Source: an uncultured Propionibacteriaceae bacterium | GTDB taxonomy: Bacteria > Actinomycetota > Actinomycetes > Propionibacteriales > Propionibacteriaceae | Direction of reading: 5' to 3' | Length of the DNA stretch: 5,112 nucleotides | NCBI GenBank assembly: GCA_947038745.1 | Contig: CAMQXE010000113.1 | Span: 1 to 5,112, forward strand | Shown here: positions 1-5,112 of the stretch, one piece after another | Position numbering within the stretch: position 1 is the first letter of the stretch | How the letters are laid out: each line of letters opens with the position of its first letter | The notes under the pieces: model-generated | Databases searched by the model: none | What the model was told of the DNA's origin: nothing | Seen by the model: the letters and a program-made list of their open reading frames with translations, nothing else | Made by a program: the position numbers and the translations under genes

Positions 1-1323
1 CGGGGTATCGACGGCAATGCCCATATTGACGACGTCATGGTAGGTCACGGTGTTGTCAGGATTGATGGTTGCATTGAACTGCGGCATTGCCTGGAGCTGT
101 TCGATAGCTGCCTTAGTGATGAATGGCAGGTAAGACAAGCCGACGCCGTTCTTGGCCTTGAAATCTCCCTTGACCTGAGAACGGATCCGGGTGATCTTGG
201 TCAGATCGACCTCGACCGTGGCGGTGAGCTGAGCTGCGGTGTGGAGCGATTCGACCATGCGGGAGGCAATGGTCTGACGCAGACGCGACATTTTCTCGGT
301 CTTGCCCACAATGGCCGGAGCAGCCGGAGCAGCCGGAGCGGAAACAGGAGCCGGAGCAGCCGGTACTGCTGGTGTAGCGGCAACGGGAGCAGGGGTAGCC
401 ACAACGGGGGGAGCAACAGGTGCGGGTGCGGCAACGGGAGCAACAGGTGTAGTGACCGGTGCAATCGTCGTAGCTTCACCCTTTCCGGCTGCGGCCAGCA
501 CATCTTGCTTGCGAATACGTCCGCCAACTCCAGTACCGACGAGCGTCGTAAGATCAATGCCATTCTCCGTGGCCAGCTTACGGACTAGGGGGGTGACGTA
601 GAGGTCATCCTCAGCGCCAGCTTCAGCCCGACGTGCGACAACCGGCTCGGCCGGAGTAGCAGTGGTCTCTCCACCGCGCTTAGGCTCTTCGGTCTTGTCA
701 GCTGCCGCAACTGTGCTCGCAACAGGCGCAGCAGAATTGCCGACGATGGCGAGGACAGCGCCGACTGGCGCAACAGAATCCTCGGCAAAGCGGATCTCTA
801 GCAGCGTGCCAGCGACAGGAGAAGCAACCTCGGTATCTACCTTGTCGGTCGAAACCTCAACGATAGGTTCGTCGGCTTCGATCGTCTCGCCGACCTCTTT
901 GAGCCAGCGCGAAACGGTGCCCTGGGTTACCGACTCGCCCAAAGCTGGCAACACGATTTCGGTACCAGTAGTAGCGGTAGCTACCTGAGCAGCAGGCGCA
1001 GCCGGGGCAGCAACAGGTGCTGGAGACGCGATAGGGGCTACTGGAGCAGCGACAACCGGAGCTGGAGCAGATGCGTTTGCCTCGGATGGATCGCCAATGA
1101 CGCACAGCACCGAACCAACGGGGGCACTGCTTTCTTCGGCGAAGCAGATTTCGAGAATGACGCCAGCAACGGGGGCAGGAACTTCGGTATCGACCTTGTC
1201 CGTCGAAACCTCGACGATCGCTTCATCGGCCTCGACAGTATCGCCGACCTCTTTGAGCCACCGAGAAACGGTGCCCTGGGTTACGCTTTCGCCAAGCGCC
1301 GGTAACGTGACATTAGTCGACAT
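1..1323 (-). CDS. sucB: Dihydrolipoamide acyltransferase (E2), twin-lipoyl actinobacterial type, C-terminus cut by window edge
   Basis: This is the E2 core of a 2-oxo acid dehydrogenase complex. It moves the acyl group from E1 via lipoyl-lysine to CoA in the cytosol. The reading frame is open from the ATG at 1323 to base 1 (441 codons, no stop). Domains by residue: lipoyl domain 1 (about 1-78, lipoyl-lysine K43 in STDKVDTEV); Ala/Pro linker (79-118); lipoyl domain 2 (119-196, K161 in the same motif); mixed charged linker (197-240); E3-binding domain (242-280, YVTPLVRKLA to GGRIRKQDVL); Ala/Pro linker (283-340); and the start of the catalytic domain (from 344, KMSRLRQTIASRM). The catalytic His/Asp motif would lie off-window. 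The start is fixed by AAGGAG four bases upstream. It follows lpd after 148 bp that contain a hairpin, so it may have its own promoter. The family is usually named SucB (succinyltransferase). In actinobacteria with a fused OdhA/Kgd, this protein is instead the pyruvate dehydrogenase E2 (AceF/DlaT), so substrate is unproven. I am sure of the family and unsure of the substrate. Confidence 0.95.
   Translation of the reverse strand, partial: MSTNVTLPALGESVTQGTVSRWLKEVGDTVEADEAIVEVSTDKVDTEVPAPVAGVILEICFAEESSAPVGSVLCVIGDPSEANASAPAPVVAAPVAPIASPAPVAAPAAPAAQVATATTGTEIVLPALGESVTQGTVSRWLKEVGETIEADEPIVEVSTDKVDTEVASPVAGTLLEIRFAEDSVAPVGAVLAIVGNSAAPVASTVAAADKTEEPKRGGETTATPAEPVVARRAEAGAEDDLYVTPLVRKLATENGIDLTTLVGTGVGGRIRKQDVLAAAGKGEATTIAPVTTPVAPVAAPAPVAPPVVATPAPVAATPAVPAAPAPVSAPAAPAAPAIVGKTEKMSRLRQTIASRMVESLHTAAQLTATVEVDLTKITRIRSQVKGDFKAKNGVGLSYLPFITKAAIEQLQAMPQFNATINPDNTVTYHDVVNMGIAVDTP
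304..477 (-). repeat. Ala/Pro-rich flexible linker with short tandem units
   Basis: This part of the E2 gene encodes residues 283-340, almost only Ala, Pro, Val and Thr (APVAAPAPVAPP, then APAAPAAPA). At DNA level it holds near-tandem 9-base units of GGAGCAGCC type on the plus strand around 315-365. Such linkers let lipoyl and E3-binding domains swing between active sites in E2 proteins. The low complexity also opens long spurious frames on other strands, which are not genes. The repeat makes length variation by slippage plausible. Confidence 0.8.
736..969 (-). repeat. Lipoyl domain 2 coding repeat of the E2 gene
   Basis: This is the second copy of the lipoyl domain, residues 119-196, with lipoyl-lysine K161. 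From L125 to G145 the protein is identical to L7-G27 of copy 1. Identity extends to nucleotides in several blocks, including TCGCCGACCTCTTTGAGCCA at 887-906 and 1241-1260 (plus-strand sense). Elsewhere the copies differ, for example residues 167-169 ASP against 49-51 PAP, so the duplication is not brand new throughout. Confidence 0.9.
1090..1323 (-). repeat. Lipoyl domain 1 coding repeat of the E2 gene
   Basis: This is the first copy of an in-frame duplicated lipoyl domain. It encodes residues 1-78, with the lipoyl-lysine codon K43 at 1195-1197. It pairs with the copy at 736-969 at a fixed offset of 354 bp (118 codons). The two copies share exact 20-base stretches, for example GAAACGGTGCCCTGGGTTAC (plus-strand sense) at 1265-1284 here and 911-930 in the other copy. 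Confidence 0.9.
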
Positions 1324-1327
1324 AGTG

Positions 1328-1333
1328 CTCCTT
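1328..1333 (-). promoter_or_regulatory. Ribosome binding site of the E2 gene
   Basis: On the minus strand AAGGAG stands four bases before the ATG at 1323. It supports that start, which also gives the canonical lipoyl-domain N-terminus. Confidence 0.8.
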
Positions 1334-1343
1334 ATTTCGCACG

Positions 1344-1359
1344 TGTGAGATGAGTCACT
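1344..1359. promoter_or_regulatory. Candidate CRP/GlxR-type operator upstream of the E2 gene
   Basis: The plus strand reads TGTGA-GATGAG-TCACT. It matches 9 of 10 half-site positions of the CRP-family palindrome TGTGA-N6-TCACA, which the actinobacterial cAMP regulator GlxR also recognises. The site lies 21-36 bases upstream of the E2 start codon. A candidate -10 (TAATCT, minus strand, 1364-1369) is just upstream, so a bound protein would cover the likely transcription start and would be expected to repress. The match is seen directly; the regulator and its effect are inferred. Confidence 0.45.
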
Positions 1360-1363
1360 ATTA

Positions 1364-1369
1364 AGATTA
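1364..1369 (-). promoter_or_regulatory. Candidate -10 element for the E2 gene
   Basis: The minus strand reads TAATCT, fitting the actinobacterial TANNNT -10 pattern, about 40 bases before the ATG. No good -35 hexamer is found 16-18 bases upstream. The call rests mainly on position and on the hairpin that separates the gene from lpd. Confidence 0.25.
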
Positions 1370-1423
1370 GTCACTTTCAGGCCGGCATGCGCGCTGTTCG
1401 TGACTATTTGGAATGGAATGTGG

Positions 1424-1458
1424 GACAGCCCGCAGATCAAAATGATCTACGGGCTGTC
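1424..1458 (-). terminator. Stem-loop after lpd, probable terminator or attenuator
   Basis: GACAGCCCGCAGATCA (1424-1439) and its near-perfect complement (1443-1458) flank a 3-base loop. As minus-strand RNA the 16-bp stem has one G-U wobble and no mismatch. It begins 13 bases after the lpd stop codon. No U-tract follows (the next bases are CCACATTCC), so it may be a U-poor terminator, a partial terminator before the E2 gene, or an RNA-stabilising end. Confidence 0.7.
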
Positions 1459-1471
1459 GGATAAGCACGTT

Positions 1472-2860
1472 TTAGCTATGCGCATGCAGCGGTTTGCCAG
1501 ACAAGGCAAGCAGCGCTTCACCAATCGCCTCGTTCTGTGACGGATGCGCGTGAATGAACGGTGCAGCATCAGCAGGAGTGGCTTCCCAACCGACGAGCAA
1601 CATCAGTTCACCGACCTGCTCAGAAGCGCGAGCGCCCACCATCGTTGCACCGACAATCGGGCCATCCTTCATCCGAACGAGCTTGACAAAACCCGCCGTC
1701 TTGAGGATTTGAGACTTACCGTTACCGCCAAGGTCGTAGGTGATGGTTTCGACTTCGCCAGACTCTTTTGCCTTCTCCTCAGTAATGCCAACTGAGGCAA
1801 TCTCGGGATCACAGTAGGTCGCTCGCGGGATCTCCACGTCCTTGATCAGGCGCGGGGCCTGGTCGAACTTGCCAAGCTTATGTGCAATATCTTCAGCGAC
1901 GAAGATACCGTGGGCAAAGCCACGATGAGCTAGCTGTAGCCCAGCGACGATATCGCCAACGGCGTAGGTATTGGGGGTAGAGGCAACTAGTCGCTCATCG
2001 ACCACGACGCAGCCGCGCTCAATAGCGACGCCGGCCTCTTCGTAGCCCATGCCAGCAGTATTTGGGCCGCGCCCAACAGCGACGAGCAGAACCTCTGCTT
2101 CGAGTACCTTGTCGCCTTCAACGGTGACCTTAACGCCGGTTTCAGTCTTTTCAACCGACTTCATCGGGGTCCCGGTGAGGGCCTTGATCTTGCGCTTACG
2201 GAAGGCACGCTCCAGCGCCTTGGAGGCTTCTGGCTCCTCATTTGGAACGAGGCGGGGGAGCGCTTCAACGACAGTCACGTCGATGCCGAAGCTAGCCCAA
2301 GCTGAGGCAAACTCAACACCGATAACGCCGCCACCAAGGATGATCGCGGAGGCTGGCATACGGTCGAGACGCAGTGCATGCTCGGAGGTCAAGATATGCG
2401 TGCCATCAACGTCTAGACCGATGGTCTTGGATACCGAACCCGAAGCCAGCACAGTGTAGGTGCCTTCGATGAGTTCGTCGCCAACCTTGACAGCCATGCC
2501 CTTGTCGCCCTTGACTAAGGTGCCTTCGCCGGTGATGACGGTGACGCCACGACCAGAAACTAGACCCTGAAGCCCCTTATAGAGCCGCGAGATCACTGAG
2601 TCGGCGTAGTCACGGACCTTGGACATGTCAACAGATTCCAGCGTGGCATTGACGCCGAACTGGGCCGATTCGCGAGCTAGGTCAGCAACTTCAGCAGCAT
2701 GGAGGTATGCCTTGGTCGGGATGCAGCCGCGGTGCAGACAGGTACCACCGACCTTGTCTTTTTCGATAAGGGCAACATTGAGGCCGAGCTGAGCCGCGCG
2801 TAGCGCACAGGCATAGCCGCCCGAGCCCGCACCAAGAATCACGAGGTCGTAAGAAGTCAT
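1472..2860 (-). CDS. lpd: Dihydrolipoamide dehydrogenase (E3)
   Basis: This cytosolic FAD enzyme reoxidises dihydrolipoyl groups of 2-oxo acid dehydrogenase E2 proteins and of glycine cleavage H-protein, with NAD+ as acceptor. The 462-residue length is normal for the family. Visible parts: FAD-binding GAGSGG (10-15) with E33 at the ribose position; redox disulfide C41/C46 in GGTCLHRGCIPTK; NAD-binding GGGVIG (176-181); second FAD contact at YAVGD (299-303); and the C-terminal dimerisation domain with catalytic H439 and E444 in HAHPSQNE. All catalytic residues are present. The ATG at 2860 gives the canonical N-terminus MTSYDLVILGAGSGG, yet no Shine-Dalgarno sequence precedes it. It lies between pepA (172 bp upstream, with a hairpin in the gap) and the E2 gene, which fits an E3 serving that E2 and the glycine cleavage system of the nearby gcvT. 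Mycothione or glutathione reductases share the fold, but the HAHP motif and partner gene favour Lpd. Confidence 0.97.
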   Translation of the reverse strand: MTSYDLVILGAGSGGYACALRAAQLGLNVALIEKDKVGGTCLHRGCIPTKAYLHAAEVADLARESAQFGVNATLESVDMSKVRDYADSVISRLYKGLQGLVSGRGVTVITGEGTLVKGDKGMAVKVGDELIEGTYTVLASGSVSKTIGLDVDGTHILTSEHALRLDRMPASAIILGGGVIGVEFASAWASFGIDVTVVEALPRLVPNEEPEASKALERAFRKRKIKALTGTPMKSVEKTETGVKVTVEGDKVLEAEVLLVAVGRGPNTAGMGYEEAGVAIERGCVVVDERLVASTPNTYAVGDIVAGLQLAHRGFAHGIFVAEDIAHKLGKFDQAPRLIKDVEIPRATYCDPEIASVGITEEKAKESGEVETITYDLGGNGKSQILKTAGFVKLVRMKDGPIVGATMVGARASEQVGELMLLVGWEATPADAAPFIHAHPSQNEAIGEALLALSGKPLHAHS

Positions 2861-2981
2861 GAAGCTAAGTGTGACAGCACCAGTTTGTGTTTATCTATGG
2901 GGGCTAGCTTATTTTTCTAGATCTGCGGATTTGTACGTAGCAAAGGCCAGCCCAAAAATGCTATTTCGCCTTGTAAACCAA
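2861..2981 (-). promoter_or_regulatory. lpd upstream region with weak candidate promoter
   Basis: This AT-richer 121-bp stretch lies between the pepA hairpin and the lpd start. On the minus strand TAGATA (2892-2897) could be a -10, with TAGAAA (2914-2919) 16 bases upstream as a poor -35. The 21 bases before the ATG hold no purine-rich ribosome binding site. A CRP half-site TGTGA (2870-2874) has no second half. Nothing here encodes a convincing protein. Confidence 0.25.
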
Positions 2982-3016
2982 GATTGGCCCGACAAGATGA
3001 TCTTGTCGGGCCAATC
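2982..3016 (-). terminator. Stem-loop after pepA, probable terminator
   Basis: GATTGGCCCGACAAGA (2982-2997), loop TGA (2998-3000), and the exact complement (3001-3016) form a perfect 16-bp stem. It begins 16 bases after the pepA stop codon. In the minus-strand RNA the sequence after it is UUGGUUUAC, a weak U-tract. Length, loop and position match the hairpin after lpd. It separates pepA from lpd transcription. Confidence 0.8.
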
Positions 3017-3032
3017 GGGATATAGCGTGAAA

Positions 3033-4526
3033 TTAAGCCTGCAACGACTCCGCAAGCGCAATGAGCGTGCGAACACCATGGCCAGTGCCGCCAGTGGGGA
3101 CATGTCCAAATGGGGCTTCGGTATTGAACGCAGGACCAGCGATATCGAGGTGTGCCCATGGGGTCTGCTCATCGACAAACTCATGCAGGAAGGCTGCTGC
3201 AGTCATGGCGCCACCCATGCGGCCACCACCGGACTTGATATCAGCGATCTTGGAGTCAAGCTCGGCCTTTAGCTCATCGAAGAGCATTGGTAGCTGCCAG
3301 AAGTTCTCACCAGCCATCTCTGCCGAGTCCAGGATTGATTCAGCAGCCTCTTCGTCGTTGGACATAAGGCCAGCAATCTTGTTACCCAATGCCACGATGC
3401 ATGCACCAGTCAGTGTGGCAACGTCAATCACCATGTCGGGCTTATCCTCGTTGGCGCGAGCCAAGCAGTCAGCCATGACCAGACGGCCCTCGGCGTCACA
3501 ATTGACGTTCTCGACGGTCTTGCCGCCGTACATAGTCAAGACGTCAGAAGGACGGTAAGACGACCCGGACGGCATGTTTTCACACATCGCTGCGTACGTG
3601 GTGATCTTGATCTTTAGACCGAGCTGCGCGATAGCGCGGGTTGCGGTGAGAACCGTAGCAGCGCCACCCATGTCGCACTTCATCGTGTACATGCCATCAG
3701 CAGGCTTGATGTTGAGGCCGCCCGAATCGAAGGTGATGCCCTTGCCTACAAGAACAAGGTGGAACTTCGCGCCGGCTGGAGCATAGCTATAGCGAACCAC
3801 GCGAGGAGCATGAACTGAACCAGCGCCGACCTGAGTTACGCCACCCCAGCCTTCTTTAACCAAGCGCTTCTCATCAAAGATCTCAACCTTGATGGTGGTG
3901 TCAGAGACAACCTCCTTGGCAGCGTTAGCGAAAGTCTCAGGGTAAAGCTCATTGGCTGGCTGATTGATCCAGTCGCGGCACAGATAGACGTTTTCGGCGC
4001 TAATGGCGGCAACGTCAAGTGCGGTCTTGGCGTCCTTGCTCTTGTTCTGCGAGAGAATAACGATCTTCTTGTACTTCGCTGGCTGAGGAGTCTTGGTGAT
4101 CTTGAGCGGCACGTAGGCGCCTAGGAGTGCACCTTCGGCGCAGCCCTGAACCATCTCAGGGTCGTCGCATTCGAGATCCACTGCCACAACAACAGGTGCA
4201 TCCCCAGCAGCAGCACGAACACCGGCGGCAGCCGCACGACGGACCAATTCAGGATCAGGTTCTCCTATACCCATGCCGACTACGACGATCTTCATGCCCT
4301 TGACCGGTGGGAGGATCGCAATCTTGCCGGGGTTAGTTGAGGCACCCAAAGCTAGAGCCAAGGTGAGGACGTCGCTGCCGAAGGTCTCGGTAACGGCCTG
4401 GTTGAGGGTATCGGTTAGGCCAACTAGTGCGGGCTTGTCTTCGTCATCAGCCAAGCCAATGACGAGGACATCGACCTTAGCCGGCATCGTCGCCGCTAGC
4501 GAGATCTGCGGGATCGCAACAGTCAC
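3033..4526 (-). CDS. pepA: Leucyl aminopeptidase, M17 family
   Basis: This cytosolic two-metal exopeptidase removes N-terminal residues such as Leu from peptides and takes part in peptide turnover. At 497 residues it matches the family length. The N-terminal M17 domain covers about 18-150 and the catalytic domain about 183-490. The metal and catalytic residues are all in place: K262 (GKG), D267 (FDSGG), K274 (NIKP), D285 (KCDMGG), and D344, E346 and R348 in the signature. Each sits exactly eight residues before its E. coli PepA counterpart (K270, D275, K282, D293, D352, E354, R356). One oddity is that the signature reads NCDAEGRL instead of the usual NTDAEGRL (Cys at 343). The start is GTG at 4526, chosen because AAGGAG lies seven bases upstream; the next in-frame ATG (codon 14) lacks one. 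It is divergent from gcvT and followed by a hairpin, so it is probably monocistronic. E. coli PepA also binds DNA; whether this protein does cannot be told. Confidence 0.96.
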   Translation of the reverse strand: MTVAIPQISLAATMPAKVDVLVIGLADDEDKPALVGLTDTLNQAVTETFGSDVLTLALALGASTNPGKIAILPPVKGMKIVVVGMGIGEPDPELVRRAAAAGVRAAAGDAPVVVAVDLECDDPEMVQGCAEGALLGAYVPLKITKTPQPAKYKKIVILSQNKSKDAKTALDVAAISAENVYLCRDWINQPANELYPETFANAAKEVVSDTTIKVEIFDEKRLVKEGWGGVTQVGAGSVHAPRVVRYSYAPAGAKFHLVLVGKGITFDSGGLNIKPADGMYTMKCDMGGAATVLTATRAIAQLGLKIKITTYAAMCENMPSGSSYRPSDVLTMYGGKTVENVNCDAEGRLVMADCLARANEDKPDMVIDVATLTGACIVALGNKIAGLMSNDEEAAESILDSAEMAGENFWQLPMLFDELKAELDSKIADIKSGGGRMGGAMTAAAFLHEFVDEQTPWAHLDIAGPAFNTEAPFGHVPTGGTGHGVRTLIALAESLQA

Positions 4527-4533
4527 GGGTGTG

Positions 4534-4539
4534 CTCCTT
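4534..4539 (-). promoter_or_regulatory. Ribosome binding site of pepA, decides the GTG start
   Basis: On the minus strand AAGGAG is followed by seven bases (CACACCC) and the GTG at 4526. This spacing favours GTG over the in-frame ATG 13 codons downstream. Confidence 0.75.
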
Positions 4540-4570
4540 ATCGAGGATTTAGATAGTTCACCTCCTAATC

Positions 4571-4598
4571 TAGTCGCGCTCCCTTGCTTGTGAATAGG
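4571..4598 (-). promoter_or_regulatory. Candidate pepA promoter
   Basis: On the minus strand TTCACA is followed after 16 bases by TAGATT, a reasonable sigma-70-type pair (5 of 6 and 4 of 6 consensus bases) upstream of pepA. It overlaps the candidate gcvT promoter on the other strand, so the two divergent genes may compete for polymerase. The call is by eye only, and the edges may be off by a few bases. Confidence 0.3.
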
Positions 4599-4612
4599 GG
4601 GCCTGAGATAAG
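4584..4612 (+). promoter_or_regulatory. Candidate gcvT promoter
   Basis: TTGCTT (4584-4589), a 17-base spacer and GATAAG (4607-4612) form a weak promoter-like pair. It would give a leader of roughly 35-40 bases before gcvT. That leader is too short for the glycine riboswitch often found upstream of gcv genes, and no such fold is evident. Confidence 0.3.
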
Positions 4613-4647
4613 TTGTGTACGGGTAGTTTGTTCGCCCTCACGACACC

Positions 4648-4652
4648 AGGAG
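4648..4652 (+). promoter_or_regulatory. Ribosome binding site of gcvT before a double ATG
   Basis: AGGAG is followed by TAA and two consecutive in-frame ATG codons (4656-4658 and 4659-4661). Spacing is three bases to the first and six to the second. The second is nearer the usual distance and may be the true start, shortening the protein by one residue. Confidence 0.7.
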
Positions 4653-4655
4653 TAA

Positions 4656-5112
4656 ATGATGGAACTGAAGAAGTCCCCTCTGCACGCGCGCCATGAGGCG
4701 CTCGGGGCCAAGTTCGCCGAGTTTGGTGGCTATGAAATGCCGCTTGAGTACGCCGGTGGCGGCGTCCGCACTGAGCACACTGCTGTGCGTGAGAATGTCG
4801 GTATCTTCGACGTTTCGCACCTCGGTAAGGCATTGATCAAGGGAGAGGGCGCTAAGGATTTCTTGAACCGCTGCCTTTCTAATGATCTTGCCAAAATCGG
4901 TGCAGGGCAGGCGCAATACACACTGTGCTGCAACGAAGCTGGCGGCGTCATCGATGATCTGATCCAGTATTTGAAGGCCGACGATGAGGTATTCCTCATT
5001 CCGAATGCTGCCAACAGCGCAAAGGTCATTGCTGCACTTGAAGCTGCACCGCATGATGGTATTGAGATCACCAATCAGCATGACGATTTTGCAGTTCTCG
5101 CAGTCCAAGGCC
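4656..5112 (+). CDS. gcvT: Glycine cleavage system aminomethyltransferase (T-protein), 3' end cut by window edge
   Basis: T-protein takes the aminomethyl group from lipoylated H-protein. It releases ammonia and forms 5,10-methylene-tetrahydrofolate. The frame runs open to the window end for 152 codons, a little under half of the usual 360-370 residues. Family marks from the N-terminus: [20 protein letters not shown] and MPLEY (7-32), [20 protein letters not shown] (38-57), LSNDL (74-78), and GGVIDDL (96-102), which holds the aspartate pair that includes the catalytic folate-site Asp of the family. Small variations from common sequences are FGGY for FGGW/FAGW and SHLG for SHMG. It is divergent from pepA across 129 bp. 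H- and P-protein genes are not in the window, but the neighbouring lpd would supply the L-protein (E3). The folate-binding YgfZ family is related, but the strong N-terminal T-protein motifs argue against it. Confidence 0.95.
   Translation, partial: MMELKKSPLHARHEALGAKFAEFGGYEMPLEYAGGGVRTEHTAVRENVGIFDVSHLGKALIKGEGAKDFLNRCLSNDLAKIGAGQAQYTLCCNEAGGVIDDLIQYLKADDEVFLIPNAANSAKVIAALEAAPHDGIEITNQHDDFAVLAVQG

Noticed and set aside
304..477. CRISPR-like or satellite repeat
   Set aside because: The units are short, imperfect and in frame within a coding linker, with no spacers of constant length.
37..601. Long plus-strand frames rich in Ser/Gly/Arg or Ala/Gly opposite the E2 gene
   Set aside because: They are antisense shadows of the Ala/Pro linker and catalytic domain of E2. 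Their composition comes from the repeated GC-rich codons, and there is no ribosome binding site or family motif.
2865..2885. CRP/GlxR site upstream of lpd
   Set aside because: Only one half-site (TGTGA at 2870-2874) is present; the expected second half reads CAGTT.
2859..3272. Plus-strand 137-codon frame spanning the lpd-pepA gap
   Set aside because: It runs through the pepA terminator hairpin and the antisense of the pepA 3' end, has no recognisable motif, and has no ribosome binding site.
4540..4655. Glycine riboswitch upstream of gcvT
   Set aside because: The leader after the likely promoter is under 50 bases, and I see no conserved glycine aptamer core or paired aptamers.
4638..5108. 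Minus-strand frame opposite gcvT
   Set aside because: The plus strand has clear T-protein motifs and a good ribosome binding site; the opposite frame has none.
1..5112. Mobile element, toxin-antitoxin, defence or phage module
   Set aside because: All long frames with family motifs are core metabolism. No transposase, terminal repeats, tRNA or integrase traces are visible, and gaps are under 175 bp.

Overview
The window is chromosomal DNA that looks like an actinomycete of moderate GC content. The reasons are the gene set and order, the actinobacterial style of the E2 and E3 proteins (twin lipoyl domains with long Ala/Pro linkers; a CLHRGC redox disulfide in Lpd), GTG start use, and GC-rich stem-loops with poor U-tracts after genes. 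The family Actinomycetaceae or a relative is a reasonable guess, but the sequence alone does not fix the genus.

Layout. Three genes lie on the minus strand and are read from right to left. pepA (leucyl aminopeptidase, 4526 to 3033) comes first, then lpd (dihydrolipoamide dehydrogenase, E3, 2860 to 1472). Last is the E2 dihydrolipoamide acyltransferase usually labelled sucB (1323, running off the left edge, so its catalytic C-terminus is missing). A fourth gene, gcvT (T-protein of the glycine cleavage system), diverges from pepA on the plus strand at about 4656 and runs off the right edge. pepA and lpd are each followed by a 35-nt hairpin (16-bp stem, 3-nt loop), so the minus-strand genes look like consecutive transcription units rather than one tight operon.

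How the genes work together. E2 carries lipoyl arms that are acylated by an E1 and then reoxidised by Lpd (E3). The glycine cleavage system, to which GcvT belongs, also uses a lipoylated carrier (GcvH) and normally draws on the same E3. Three of the four genes therefore belong to lipoate-dependent metabolism around one shared E3. PepA is a general cytosolic aminopeptidase that commonly sits in this neighbourhood in actinobacteria.

Non-coding DNA totals only about 450 bp in three gaps. The most notable element is a CRP/GlxR-like palindrome (TGTGA-N6-TCACT) just upstream of the E2 gene, among repeated AGTCAC boxes. I see no mobile element, RNA gene, CRISPR array or phage gene, and no evidence for an undescribed system. 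The window is ordinary core metabolism with a few regulatory and sequence details worth checking.
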